Shown here in pieces: positions 15,678-25,068 of a stretch of 39,693 bases of DNA. This DNA comes from Nostoc sp. LEGE 06077 (GTDB taxonomy: Bacteria > Cyanobacteriota > Cyanobacteriia > Cyanobacteriales > Nostocaceae). The translations under genes and the position numbers were made by a program. The DNA lies in the NCBI RefSeq assembly GCF_015207705.1, contig NZ_JADEWI010000059.1, positions 1-39,693 on the forward strand. The letters run 5' to 3'. Numbering within the stretch: the first letter of the stretch is position 1; every line of letters begins with the position of its first letter. The notes beneath the pieces are model-generated. The model did not search any database. It was given only the letters and a program-made list of their open reading frames with translations, and had not been told where the DNA came from.

Positions 15678-17231
15678 ATGTTAGCTAAAAAAGCAATTAA
15701 TCGGATTTCAACCTTATTTTCTTATTATCCTTGGTTGATTATATTTATCTTTTCAATTCTCGGTTTAATAGGTATTTTTAACCATTCAATGTGGAGAGAT
15801 GAACTAAATCCTTGGCTGATTGTGAGAGATAGTCAATCTTTTAGCGATTTAATTGCCAATATTAAATATGAAGGGCATCCAGTTTTGTGGTATTTCTCTC
15901 TGGCATTCTTGAGAAGAATTGCTGACAATCCGGTTGTTATGCAAATGTTTCATTTGGCTATTACAATTACAGCAATTACAATTTTTTACTTATATAGTCC
16001 TTTTAAATATAGACAAAAATTACTGTTTATATTTGGCTATTTTACCTTCTATGAATATTTTTTAATTTCTCGAAATTATGCCTTTAGTCTGCTGTTTATA
16101 TTTGCATTTTGTGCAGCTTTTCCATCTAGAAGAAAAACTTATTTATATTTAGCTATTTTCTTAGGTTTACTGGCTAATAGTAATGCTTATGCTTTACTAG
16201 TCTCATTTTCTTTATCATTAACTTTGCTAGTTGAATTTTGTTTTGATAGTGAGTATAGAAAGCAGTATTTCAACCAAAGTAAAAGATATGATTTATTGCT
16301 AAGTATGGCAATTATTATATTTTCTTTTATCTTGTCAATTTATATTATTACTCCTCCTACAAATAGTTATTTGCATGGGGGATTAAATAACGGGTGGTTA
16401 CTTAAATTAGATATTTTTAATTTATTAAGAAGTATAAATAGATTATTTGCTAGTTATTTGTTGATTATTCCACAGAGAAGATGGATAGATTTGAGTGTTT
16501 GTGCTTTAATAAGTACTCTTATATTTGTTTTATACTTGATTAAATTTTCTAAAAAGCCAGTTGTTCTTTTTCTATATATCACAGGAACTCTTATCCTACT
16601 CGCCTTTACTTATTTGAGATTTTTAGGTAATCATCGTCATTTTGGACATTTTTATTTAGTTTTTATAGCAGCTTTGTGGCTAGAGAGTTATTATCCAGAC
16701 TCTCAACTTTTATTCAATAAATTTTCTATCAAACCCAAATTATTTAAATTAGCTACAGAATGGCATAATATTGTCTTTATGTTAATTCTCTCTGCTCAAT
16801 TAATTGGAGGAATTCAGGGCTTTGTTAGAGATTTAATTATCCCATTTTCTGCCAGCAGAGAAACAGTTCATTATATTCAACAAAATAGCTGGGAAAATGA
16901 ATTTATTATGGCCAGCCGTGATGCTAATATGGCTGCATTATCAGGTTATCTCAATCGGAAGTTCTACTATCCTGAACGGCAAACAATGGGAAGCTTTACT
17001 CTATTTAAACAAGGTCGGCAAGATGTTGAGCAAACGGAGATATTTAGACAGATTAATTCCTTGTTTAAGAGCCAAGAAGTAAAAAATAAAATTTTATTGA
17101 TTTTAAATAAGAAACTAAATTCAAATAGCAATGATTTAAAGATTGTTCCTATCAAGAATTTTCAGAGGGCTTGGGTAGATAGTGAACGATATTATCTTTA
17201 TTGGGTGGATGCAGCAGGAGACAGGAGGTAA
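15678..17231 (+). CDS. GT-C-type membrane glycosyltransferase-like protein
   Basis: This is a 517-residue integral membrane protein with around ten or more hydrophobic helices. The first loop has MWRDELNPW (Asp41-Glu42) after helix 1, followed by YEGHPVLWYF. An acidic pair at this position plus a downstream GHP motif is characteristic of GT-C enzymes such as the PMT/ArnT and GT39-like groups, which use lipid-linked sugars. HFGHFYLVFIAALW lies in a later helix-loop. The C-terminal 100 residues are soluble. It stands alone between large spacers and is AT-rich compared with neighbours, which hints at transfer. The sugar and acceptor are unknown. Confidence 0.65.
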   Translation: MLAKKAINRISTLFSYYPWLIIFIFSILGLIGIFNHSMWRDELNPWLIVRDSQSFSDLIANIKYEGHPVLWYFSLAFLRRIADNPVVMQMFHLAITITAITIFYLYSPFKYRQKLLFIFGYFTFYEYFLISRNYAFSLLFIFAFCAAFPSRRKTYLYLAIFLGLLANSNAYALLVSFSLSLTLLVEFCFDSEYRKQYFNQSKRYDLLLSMAIIIFSFILSIYIITPPTNSYLHGGLNNGWLLKLDIFNLLRSINRLFASYLLIIPQRRWIDLSVCALISTLIFVLYLIKFSKKPVVLFLYITGTLILLAFTYLRFLGNHRHFGHFYLVFIAALWLESYYPDSQLLFNKFSIKPKLFKLATEWHNIVFMLILSAQLIGGIQGFVRDLIIPFSASRETVHYIQQNSWENEFIMASRDANMAALSGYLNRKFYYPERQTMGSFTLFKQGRQDVEQTEIFRQINSLFKSQEVKNKILLILNKKLNSNSNDLKIVPIKNFQRAWVDSERYYLYWVDAAGDRR

Positions 17232-17252
17232 AAATATTACTTTCCTAACGCA

Positions 17253-17337
17253 CAGGGAATTTAGGATGGTGCGTTGCGCTATGCGACAACACAACGCCAG
17301 TTGCTATAACGGAGGGAAACTCCGCAACGCACTGGCT
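17253..17337. repeat. dispersed palindromic repeat
   Basis: It contains GGTGCGTTGCG and GCAACGCACTGGC facing each other, with an inner hairpin CGGAGGGAAACTCCG. Such GCGTTGC-type units are common dispersed repeats in Nostoc genomes. It lies between convergent genes and is non-coding. Confidence 0.5.
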
Positions 17338-17349
17338 CCCCTACAAAAT

Positions 17350-17379
17350 TAACCCCTCCTCATGACTGAGGAGGGGTTA
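17350..17379. terminator. bidirectional terminator-like hairpin
   Basis: TAACCCCTCCTCA pairs perfectly with TGAGGAGGGGTTA around a TGAC loop (13-base stem). It separates the convergent glycosyltransferase and PRC-barrel genes. A short T-rich stretch follows on the minus strand, so it probably ends the PRC-barrel transcript best. Confidence 0.7.
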
Positions 17380-17393
17380 GTTAAAACTCAATA

Positions 17394-18374
17394 TTAATAT
17401 CCGCCTTCTTCTTCGTATTCTGGCTGCCTTTCCTTAACTTTTTTGGGAATATTTACTGGTTTTGGTTGGTCGTCCCAAGCATCACTTTCTATATCATCGT
17501 CGTAATCGTCGTAATCTTCAGTGTAGGCTTTAGTCTCATATTTGGGCGGTTGTTGATATCTGTCTCTGCCTGTGGCTTCACTCCAGTTATCTTCTTCGTC
17601 TTCTTCTTCGTAGCGAATAGACTCATACTGTCGCGCTTTCATAACTTCGCGCCGTGGTCTTTCTTCTTCTACATAGTCTTCATTCCATTCTTCTTCCCGC
17701 GCTACGGGTTCAGGAGTACGAACTTTTGGCTTGGGAGGCTGTAATGGTGTTCCACTGGGTAGCTGATTTGCAGGTGAAACTGTGCGCGGCGCAGAATAAC
17801 CATATTCTTCTTCTGCATCTCGTTCCCAAGGCGGTTTCCCAATACCTAAACGCTCCAGCACACCTACTGTTAATTGCGTTGTGCGTTCTTCGGCTCCTTC
17901 AAATACAATTAATCTGCTGGGGCCAGTGCTAACAATTTCCTCTATTGAAATCTCGTAAGTACTGAGAAATTGGTCGGGAATTTGCGGTACTCCCAAAGAA
18001 GCAATGATTATCGAGTGCAGCTTACCTGATATACCATCAAATTTAAAGCCTCTCACTCTGCCTAAGACTTCACCTGTTTCTGTAATTACTTCCCAGTTAA
18101 TCAGGTTACTAAAAGCTTCAATTTCAATATCTTCTATGACATCTTCGTTATCAACCAAGATTGCATCACCAATTTGGTTAATACTGCTGAGGTACATATA
18201 GCGTGGCAATCCAGAGATAGAGATCAGGCTGTCTCGTAAACCAAGAGCCACAACCTCCCTTTGATCAATATCAACCCAGATTTGATTGACAATCCCCAAC
18301 CGCTTGGCGTTGTCGCGGGTAATCACCTGAGTATTTAATAAGTCGGAACGCCTAATTATCTGTTCAGAGGTCAT
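17394..18374 (-). CDS. PRC-barrel domain protein downstream of smc
   Basis: This is a 326-residue cytoplasmic protein. Residues 1-80 form a PRC-barrel (SDLLNTQVITRDNAKRLGIV, IWVDIDQREVVALGL). A second related module follows at about 90-165 (INWEVITETGEVLGRVRGFK, KLHSIIIASLGV). From about residue 190 the chain is low-complexity, very acidic and Tyr-rich (EEEWNEDYVEEERPRRE and runs of DYDDYDDD). PRC-barrels often mediate protein or RNA contacts; the acidic tail is probably disordered. It starts 58 bases after the smc stop on the same strand, so it is likely co-transcribed and may act with SMC in chromosome organisation. That role is inferred from position only. Confidence 0.8.
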   Translation of the reverse strand: MTSEQIIRRSDLLNTQVITRDNAKRLGIVNQIWVDIDQREVVALGLRDSLISISGLPRYMYLSSINQIGDAILVDNEDVIEDIEIEAFSNLINWEVITETGEVLGRVRGFKFDGISGKLHSIIIASLGVPQIPDQFLSTYEISIEEIVSTGPSRLIVFEGAEERTTQLTVGVLERLGIGKPPWERDAEEEYGYSAPRTVSPANQLPSGTPLQPPKPKVRTPEPVAREEEWNEDYVEEERPRREVMKARQYESIRYEEEDEEDNWSEATGRDRYQQPPKYETKAYTEDYDDYDDDIESDAWDDQPKPVNIPKKVKERQPEYEEEGGY

Positions 18375-18432
18375 TCTATACCGAGTCCTGATCTCGAATC
18401 CGGTTTATCTATACACTATTATTAACAAAGAT

Positions 18433-21400
18433 TCAAGCAGATGTATTCGAGGATGATAACTTAATTCCCAAAACTTGGGTATAAGCGCCTCGTGCTTGAG
18501 TAACGCCAATGGTGCGTTCGGCTGATTCTATCATCGGACGACGCAAACTCACAACTATAAACTGTGCTAGATGTGCCTGTTGTTTGATCATTCTAGCCAA
18601 TCGTTCTACGTTTGACCCGTCTAAGAACATATCTACTTCGTCAAAGGCATAAAAAGGTGATGGACGGTAGCGTTGCAGAGCGAAAATAAAACTTAAGGCG
18701 GTGAGAGATTTTTCTCCCCCAGACATGGAAGCTAGTCTTTGTACAGGTTTACCTTTGGGGTGAGCAACTAAATTTAAGCCACTGCTAAAGGGATCTTCTG
18801 GATCATCGAGTTGTAGATAACCGTCACCTTCAGACAAAGTAGCAAAAATTGATTGGAAGTTTTCGTTAACAGCATCAAAGGCTTCTTTAAAAGCGTGTTG
18901 CCGCAATGTGGTAAAGTTTTCAATCCGTAATAATAACTCGGTGCGTTCGGCTTCTAATGTCTGCAACTTATCTGTAAGTTCTTGCAGGCGGTTTTGGGTG
19001 CGTTCGTATTCTTCCAACGCCAGCATATTCACAGGTTCCATTGCTTGCAAGCGTTTAGCAAGCGATCGCAATTCTTTCTGCAATTCTTCTAAATCTACCT
19101 GTTCTGGTACTTCTGGTAAAGGGCTGGGCAATTCTGGAAGTAGTTCTCGTAATTGATTTTGCAACGCTTCTAGTTCTTCCCGCCGCTTCAACTGGGTTTC
19201 TTGGAGTTTTTCGAGTTCCCATTCTAATTGTTGCTGACGGAGTAAATGCGATCGCACTTCTTGTTCGATTGCGTCACGTTTTTGCTTTTCTTCGCCTAAA
19301 TTCTTTTCCATTTCGCCCAGCTTGGCGAGGGTTTCAGCGATTTGAGTGCTGAGTGCTGAGTGCTGAGTGCTGAGTGTTTGGAGTTTGTGGCGATAACTTT
19401 CTTGTTCTTGATGATATTGAGTGATGCGTTGTTCAGCTTCTTGGATGCGTTCTTGTAAACGCTGCTGCTGATTTTCCAGGTTTTTTAACCGTTGTTCGGC
19501 TTCTCGGAGGTTGGCTTCACGTTGCTGTAATTGCTGCTCTTGCGTTTTAATTACCGCTTGAATTTGTTGCCATTCACTAGGCGTTTGGGATGCTTCTAAC
19601 TCTGCTAAAACGTGACGCATTTGTTGTAATTGCGCTTCTTGTCCTGGTAAATCTTTATCTAAAATTTCTAGGCGAGATTTGGCGGCGGAGAATTTTTCGG
19701 TATTTTGGGCAAGTTGCGATCGCGTTCCTTCTAATTGCGTCGTCAAAGCTTTAATATCTTTTTGCAACTGTTCTAATTGCAATTGCTGTTCCCGGCGTGC
19801 TTGACGCGCTTCGGTGAGTTCTTGGGATAGTTGTTTGGTTTTGCTGGATAAGGATGCGATCGCATCAATACAACGATCTAAAATTCTATCTATATCTGTC
19901 AAGCGACTTTTTAAAGCGATCGCTTCATCTGATTCCGCCGCTTCCCCCGTACCAAACCGCAACGATGAACGCTGATTGACGCTTCCCCCAGTCATTGCGC
20001 CGCTGGTTTCCAGCAATTCCCCATCCAAGGTAACAATGCGATATAAACCGAGGTTTTTACGCGCCTGTTCTAAGCTGGCGAAGACGACAGTGTTACCAAA
20101 AACATAGTTAAACACATCTTTATAACGGCGATCGCATTCAACTAAGTTCACAGCATAACTGACAAAGCCGTTAGCTAACCGCAAAGTTGCATCCTGGGTA
20201 ATTCTGGGAGCTTGAATCTTATTTAAAGGTAAAAATGTTGCTCTCCCGGCGCGTTTTTGCTTCAGCAATTCAATTCCGGCGGAAGCGATACCATCATCAT
20301 CTACCACAATATGTCCCAACCGCGCACCCGCAGCAATTTCCAACGCCAACTGAAAACGAGGTTCTACTCGTCCCAAATGTACCACCAAACCACAAACCCC
20401 AGGCATCCCCGATTGGATAATTACCTTACTAGCTTGTGTACCTTGTACCTCTTGCTGTGCTTGGGTTTGTGCCTCAATTTTATCTAACTGGCGTTGTTTT
20501 TCTCGTTGCTCATGAGAAAGCCGTTTTTGCGTATCTTGCTGAATTTGTAATTCCTGTTCTGTAGCCGCAAGATTTTGCGCTAAGTTTTGGATGGGTTCAC
20601 TAGAGGAGTTAAATTCTGCCTCAACTCGCACACACTCAGCTTGTTTTTCTGCTAACTGCGGTTCTAAAGTGGCAATTAACTGAGTTTGTTCGTGAATTAA
20701 TTCTTGTAGCTGACTATTGCGTTCTTTTAATTGTGCTTGCTCTGTGCGTTGCGGTTCCAGAGTTTGCAACACAGTTTCGATTTGGCGGTTCAGTGCAGTT
20801 TGTTGCTGTACCCAAGCTTCCGACGCTGAGGCGATTTCCGCAGCGGCTTCACGGGATTGTTGTAGTGCTTGTTGTGTCTCATCCCGTTGCTGTTGACAGT
20901 AGACAATCGATTGGCGTTCCACATCCTGAGTTTGGGCGATTTCTGCCAAAGCTTGCTGCTGCTGTTGAATGTCTTGCTGAGTTTGCGCTAACCGCTTGGT
21001 TGTTTCTTGAGAAGTTGTTTCTAATTCTGTTTGCTGACGCTGGAGTTGCTTGCGTTCTGCTTCTTGAGTAGCAAGATTAGACTGTACTGCTAATAATTCT
21101 TCTTCACCCAAAGCTTTGACATGAGCATTGAGTTGCTCTAATTCCGCCGTTTTTTGCGTAATCCCAACATTCAGCGTTTCTAATTGTAGAGTTAAATCAT
21201 GATGAGAGCGATCGCCATTTTGAATTTCCGTCGCTAACTTTTCTTGCTGTGCTTGCAGAGAACGCCACGATAACACCGCTTCCCAAGATTGCTTATGTAG
21301 AAACTCCGTCCGCAACTTTTGATACTTCTCCGCTTTCGCCCTATCTTGAGAAAGGCGATCGCGCTGTGCAGTTAACTCTGTCTCAATAATCCGACAACTA

Positions 21401-22068
21401 TCTTCCTTCTCCTTCACCTCATCTAAAGTACCCTTGGCTTGATGAATCTTGCGATCAAACGCCGCCACTCCTGCCAACTCATCAATAATTTCCCGCCTCT
21501 CCCTAGCATTCATCGAGATAATGCTAGTAACGTCCCCTTGCAATACTACGTTATAGCCTTCAGGATAAATCCGCAGACTCTCCAACTCCTCATGCAACTC
21601 CGTCAGAGTACAAGAAACACCATTGATATAGTAATTTGACGTGTAAGTTCCCTGATGAGTCACCCGCAACCGTCTAGTTACACTCCATTCAGTGCTGAGT
21701 GCTGAGTCCGAATTCTCTATTTCCCCCTCTAATTCTTCTACTTCCTCCGCGCTTTCCTCACTTTGCGCCTTTGCGCCTTTGCGTGAGACAATTTCTTCCC
21801 CTGACAAATCAAACGTCACCGTGACACTGGCTTCCACAGATGCGCGTCCCTTAGCCGTTTGAGTATTATTTACCAAATCCGGCAGGCGATCGGCTCGCAT
21901 TCCCTTAGAACTGGCAAGTCCCAAACAAAACAACAGCGCATCCAAAATATTAGACTTACCAGAACCATTTGGCCCAGATATGACAGTGAACCCCGGCAGC
22001 AAAGGGACTGAAGTAGTACCGCCGAAGGATTTGAAGTTGGTAAGTTCCACGCGCTTGACGTATACCAT
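18433..22068 (-). CDS. smc: chromosome segregation protein SMC
   Basis: This is a 1211-residue condensin ATPase. The N-terminal head has FKSFGG and Walker A GPNGSGKS (32-39). Long coiled coils rich in Gln/Glu/Leu flank a hinge of roughly residues 540-700 (GMPGVCGLVVHLG, GLYRIVTLDGELLETSGAMT). The C-terminal head has the signature MSGGEKSLTALSF (about 1112) and Walker B PFYAFDEVDMFLDGSN (about 1138). It compacts and separates chromosomes. Two repeat families interrupt it in frame: RKGAKAQ (about 94-100) and DSALST (about 121-126) in the head, and heptamer-coded STQHSALSTQ (about 897-908) in the coiled coil. All catalytic motifs are intact, so the gene should be functional. No scpA or scpB lies nearby. 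Confidence 0.97.
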   Translation of the reverse strand: MVYVKRVELTNFKSFGGTTSVPLLPGFTVISGPNGSGKSNILDALLFCLGLASSKGMRADRLPDLVNNTQTAKGRASVEASVTVTFDLSGEEIVSRKGAKAQSEESAEEVEELEGEIENSDSALSTEWSVTRRLRVTHQGTYTSNYYINGVSCTLTELHEELESLRIYPEGYNVVLQGDVTSIISMNARERREIIDELAGVAAFDRKIHQAKGTLDEVKEKEDSCRIIETELTAQRDRLSQDRAKAEKYQKLRTEFLHKQSWEAVLSWRSLQAQQEKLATEIQNGDRSHHDLTLQLETLNVGITQKTAELEQLNAHVKALGEEELLAVQSNLATQEAERKQLQRQQTELETTSQETTKRLAQTQQDIQQQQQALAEIAQTQDVERQSIVYCQQQRDETQQALQQSREAAAEIASASEAWVQQQTALNRQIETVLQTLEPQRTEQAQLKERNSQLQELIHEQTQLIATLEPQLAEKQAECVRVEAEFNSSSEPIQNLAQNLAATEQELQIQQDTQKRLSHEQREKQRQLDKIEAQTQAQQEVQGTQASKVIIQSGMPGVCGLVVHLGRVEPRFQLALEIAAGARLGHIVVDDDGIASAGIELLKQKRAGRATFLPLNKIQAPRITQDATLRLANGFVSYAVNLVECDRRYKDVFNYVFGNTVVFASLEQARKNLGLYRIVTLDGELLETSGAMTGGSVNQRSSLRFGTGEAAESDEAIALKSRLTDIDRILDRCIDAIASLSSKTKQLSQELTEARQARREQQLQLEQLQKDIKALTTQLEGTRSQLAQNTEKFSAAKSRLEILDKDLPGQEAQLQQMRHVLAELEASQTPSEWQQIQAVIKTQEQQLQQREANLREAEQRLKNLENQQQRLQERIQEAEQRITQYHQEQESYRHKLQTLSTQHSALSTQIAETLAKLGEMEKNLGEEKQKRDAIEQEVRSHLLRQQQLEWELEKLQETQLKRREELEALQNQLRELLPELPSPLPEVPEQVDLEELQKELRSLAKRLQAMEPVNMLALEEYERTQNRLQELTDKLQTLEAERTELLLRIENFTTLRQHAFKEAFDAVNENFQSIFATLSEGDGYLQLDDPEDPFSSGLNLVAHPKGKPVQRLASMSGGEKSLTALSFIFALQRYRPSPFYAFDEVDMFLDGSNVERLARMIKQQAHLAQFIVVSLRRPMIESAERTIGVTQARGAYTQVLGIKLSSSNTSA
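19344..19376. repeat. GAGTGCT heptamer repeat inside smc
   Basis: Four exact GAGTGCT units plus a five-base remnant lie here. On the coding strand three heptamers make 21 bases, or seven residues, so the repeat reads as STQHSAL units and keeps the coiled-coil frame. Confidence 0.85.
21691..21707. repeat. heptamer repeat in the smc head region
   Basis: AGTGCTGAGTGCTGAGT is the same heptamer as 19344-19376. It encodes the SALST residues just before the conserved EWSVTRRLRV segment. Confidence 0.75.
21758..21788 (-). repeat. ACGCAAAGGCGCAAAG repeat inside smc
   Basis: On the coding strand it reads TCTCACGCAAAGGCGCAAAG and onward, matching the family at 8842-8868. It is translated in frame as the RKGAKAQ stretch. 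Confidence 0.75.
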
Positions 22069-22160
22069 AGGCGCTGGTTCACTGGGCTAATGGCTAATGA
22101 AGAACAAGTGTATCAATTAATGAAAATTTAGCAATAGGTTGTATGAATAAATTATCGAAC

Positions 22161-22186
22161 CGCCAAGACGCAGAGAACGCAGAGGA
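22161..22186. repeat. GACGCAGAGAACGCAGAGG repeat
   Basis: This is another member of the 8842/21758 family. It lies in the gap between smc and the kinase-TPR gene and is non-coding here. Confidence 0.6.
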
Positions 22187-22274
22187 GGGGGTCATTATGA
22201 AAATAACAGCAGTAATTCTAACGAAGATTTAGGAAAAATAGTATTTTTGTCAGAAGTATAATTGTTTAGTTTTG

Positions 22275-23768
22275 TTATTTCTGCAAGGCTTTGATTTCTT
22301 GAACTATCTTGTTATAACCTGATTGGTCGCCCTGTTCTTGAAATAATTTTTCAGCTTTTTCAAAATCCCTTAGTGCTGCTTGTTTCTTACCTAGTTCGAT
22401 GTTGACTAAGCCACGATGATAATAGGCTAAACCATAGTTAGAATTAAGTTCGATCGCTCTATTAAAATCCAGTATTGCGCTTTGATATTCGTTCACTTTC
22501 ACCCTCGCTAAACCCCTTCCATAGTAAGCATAGGGGTTTTGAGAGTTAAGTTTAATCGCTTTTGTGTAGTCTGCGATCGCTTCTTTGTATTTACTCAATC
22601 CAAACCAAGCAAATCCTCGGTCATAATAAGCATTAGCATCTTGAGGATTCAGGGCAATTGCTTGAGTCGAATCTGCCTGGGCTTTTTCATAATCTCCTAA
22701 GCGATAAAAAGCATTACCCCTATGGTTATAAGCCACAGAATTCTGCGGATTTATTTTAATAGTTTGCGTAAAATTATCTACAGATTCTTGATAGTTTCCT
22801 TGATCATATTCACTGACACCTTCTTGATAAAGTATTTGCTCATTATTTATATGTCTCAACCATTGACCAAAGTGTCCGATAATCAGAGCCACAAGTAAAC
22901 TAGTAATTCCTATAAATATCAGTCTAAATCTGGGAAACTGGAGTTTTTTTGGTTGGTATTGGTAATTCTTTAATTGCTGAAGGTCATTGATAACTTCAGT
23001 TACAGACTGGTAACGTTTCCGGTAGTCAAACCGTACCATTTTATTAATAATTTGTGTAAATTCTTGGCTAACTTTTATCGTTCTATCTCGCCAGATAATT
23101 TCACCTGTTAATAAGTTTTTTTGACTTTGTAATCTCGATACTTCTTCTTCAGATAGCCCCATAATTGCGGCGATCGCAATTATTCCTAAAGCATAAATAT
23201 CACTACTGTATTGAGTTTGTCCTTGTAATTGCTCAAGAGGTATATATTCTATATTGCCAACTATAGCTGTCACAATTTCTTGCACGGAACCAAAATCAGC
23301 TAAAACCAGTTGATTATCTGAATATCTGCGAATAATGCTTGCTGGTTGAATATCTTGGTGAATGATATGACGATGATGTATAAAGAATAAAATATCTAAT
23401 ATTTCTAATAATAAGTTAATTACTTGGTCTTCTCTTAACGGGAATCCTACTAAAATTTCTTCAGCTAATTCATGACCATCAATTAATTCTTGAACTAGAT
23501 AAAATTTTTCATCGGCTTCAAAATAAGCAACTATTTTCTGAATTTTGTCGTGTTCTTGTCCAAGTTGTTGCAAAATCTTAGCTTCCTGAAAAAAGCTTTG
23601 CCGCAGCCAAGCTAAATTTTGAGGATTGTTCGTTTCTGGACGTAGCTGCTTAATGATAAATTGCTGCACAGGAATTGTAATATCTTCAACTAGATAAGTT
23701 TTTACAGACTCGCCCATATATAATAATTGTAAGATACGGTAACGTGTAACTAAAATCTGATCATCCAT
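22275..23768 (-). CDS. membrane-anchored Ser/Thr kinase-like protein with TPR repeats, degenerate catalytic loop
   Basis: This is a 497-residue protein. Residues 1-260 are a kinase fold: ATP-anchoring Lys40 (FIIKQL), alpha-C Glu62 and the DFG motif (158-160) are present. The glycine loop is poor (LYMGESVKTYLV). The catalytic loop reads HQDIQPASII, where functional relatives have HRDIKPxNI. Asp139 is kept, but the Arg, Lys and the metal-binding Asn are replaced (Gln138, Gln141, Ser144). One transmembrane helix follows (about 270-288). About five TPR units then fill the C-terminus (YNHRGNAFYRLGDYEKAQAD and similar), facing the periplasm or lumen. It is probably a weak or pseudo-kinase acting as a scaffold. 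The TPR domain may sense partner proteins. Confidence 0.85.
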   Translation of the reverse strand: MDDQILVTRYRILQLLYMGESVKTYLVEDITIPVQQFIIKQLRPETNNPQNLAWLRQSFFQEAKILQQLGQEHDKIQKIVAYFEADEKFYLVQELIDGHELAEEILVGFPLREDQVINLLLEILDILFFIHHRHIIHQDIQPASIIRRYSDNQLVLADFGSVQEIVTAIVGNIEYIPLEQLQGQTQYSSDIYALGIIAIAAIMGLSEEEVSRLQSQKNLLTGEIIWRDRTIKVSQEFTQIINKMVRFDYRKRYQSVTEVINDLQQLKNYQYQPKKLQFPRFRLIFIGITSLLVALIIGHFGQWLRHINNEQILYQEGVSEYDQGNYQESVDNFTQTIKINPQNSVAYNHRGNAFYRLGDYEKAQADSTQAIALNPQDANAYYDRGFAWFGLSKYKEAIADYTKAIKLNSQNPYAYYGRGLARVKVNEYQSAILDFNRAIELNSNYGLAYYHRGLVNIELGKKQAALRDFEKAEKLFQEQGDQSGYNKIVQEIKALQK

Positions 23769-24159
23769 ATATATAAGCTTTTATACGAAGTTACCTGATT
23801 ATATATTAGTATTATTACTAGTATAATTTTTGTGGGGATCAACCTGAGTTACAAAAAATATACCAAGACTAAGAAAATTGTAATTCATACTATTAATTTT
23901 CATAAATGGCATAGAGAAACATCAATGAAACAGGAAATAATTCTCTAGGAAAATGCTATTTTCACTGATGTTACTCTGCCATATAGTTTACTTCTAATAC
24001 AACCAGTACTGAATTTCTCTTCTGGATTTTAGGCAGAGTATTACTGAGTAACAACTCAATAATTTACTAATTCAATTATTGCCGTGGGATCACTCATGAC
24101 ACGCTATTGCTCAGTACGGTAAAAGAGTTGTAATCGAATTGCTATAAACGCCAAATAGC
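23769..24159. other. divergent intergenic region
   Basis: This AT-rich spacer lies between divergent genes and should hold both promoters. I see no open frame, conserved RNA fold or clear repeat. Confidence 0.5.
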
Positions 24160-25020
24160 TTGAAAATCAACTTATTTAAACGCAACAAAAATCAAGTAAC
24201 GGCGACAAAGCGTCAATTAATCGAGGCGCTGCGTCGGCGTGATACTGCGGCAATCCAAGGCTTGACTATGCGATCGCCAAATATTATCGGCGAAGAAAAA
24301 TTAACCGAGATAGTCAACGAAGTATTGTGCGAATGCGATGCAGACAGCCACAGTTGGTTTTTTGCCAATTTTGTAGGGCAATTTAGATATCAACAGATGC
24401 AGCAAGCCGCCCAAAGTAATGTTTTTCATATATTAGTGAACGCGGGTCTAGAACCTGGAAAAGACTTTAGTTTTGGGCTAGATGGCGAGATGATTGTGAG
24501 CGATCGCGCCAAGCAAATCTTACTTGAATATCTTCCACAAAAGCAGCAGAGATTTTTTGAGGCTCAATTACAAGTCTCCAAAGTTGCAGATCCTATTGTG
24601 GCAGTTGAACAACAGTTGGGTTGCCCATTTTATAAAAATTTAACTGAAATTGCGGCTCGTCAGGTACAGGAACTGAATAATCCGCAAGCAGCAGCTTATT
24701 TAGGCGTATTACTAGCTGGTTTAGTCAAGCGCCATCCAGCCCTCCAAGATGTGGACTTTCCGACAAAATTTATTGTTAATACTCTGCAAGGCTTACCACA
24801 GCAGCGAGTTACAGCAATATTAAATGATCAAGAAACAAACCCTCAGTTTGATGAAGTAATTATCTTCCAGGACTTATTAGCAGCAATGGAAGAACCGGAT
24901 ATGCGTGTAGCAGAGGATTGTAAAAGTCTAGATCAACTCAAAAAGCTAGATACAGTTTGGTGTGGTGAATATCGCCTTGCAGAAATAGTCGCCAGCTTAG
25001 AAGAATTATCTAGGGATTAA
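24160..25020 (+). CDS. conserved cyanobacterial protein of unknown function
   Basis: This is a 286-residue soluble protein beginning at TTG 24160 (KINLFKRNKN). No ATG lies near the start, and the first downstream Met (residue 37) would remove a basic segment that looks genuine, so TTG is kept with caution. No signal or membrane helix is seen. The sequence is helical and rich in Gln, with an acidic C-terminus (EYRLAEIVASLEELS). I recognise no motif. It converges on the aspartate kinase gene with 48 bases between stops, and there is no functional clue from neighbours. Confidence 0.65.
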   Translation: MKINLFKRNKNQVTATKRQLIEALRRRDTAAIQGLTMRSPNIIGEEKLTEIVNEVLCECDADSHSWFFANFVGQFRYQQMQQAAQSNVFHILVNAGLEPGKDFSFGLDGEMIVSDRAKQILLEYLPQKQQRFFEAQLQVSKVADPIVAVEQQLGCPFYKNLTEIAARQVQELNNPQAAAYLGVLLAGLVKRHPALQDVDFPTKFIVNTLQGLPQQRVTAILNDQETNPQFDEVIIFQDLLAAMEEPDMRVAEDCKSLDQLKKLDTVWCGEYRLAEIVASLEELSRD

Positions 25021-25068
25021 TAAACAAACCCCCAGATAAAATTGCATCAACCTTGATGTTGACTAAGT

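Noticed and set aside
19344-19376. CRISPR-like array from the heptamer repeats
   Set aside because: Units are 7 bases with no spacers and lie inside coding sequence, so they are short tandem repeats.
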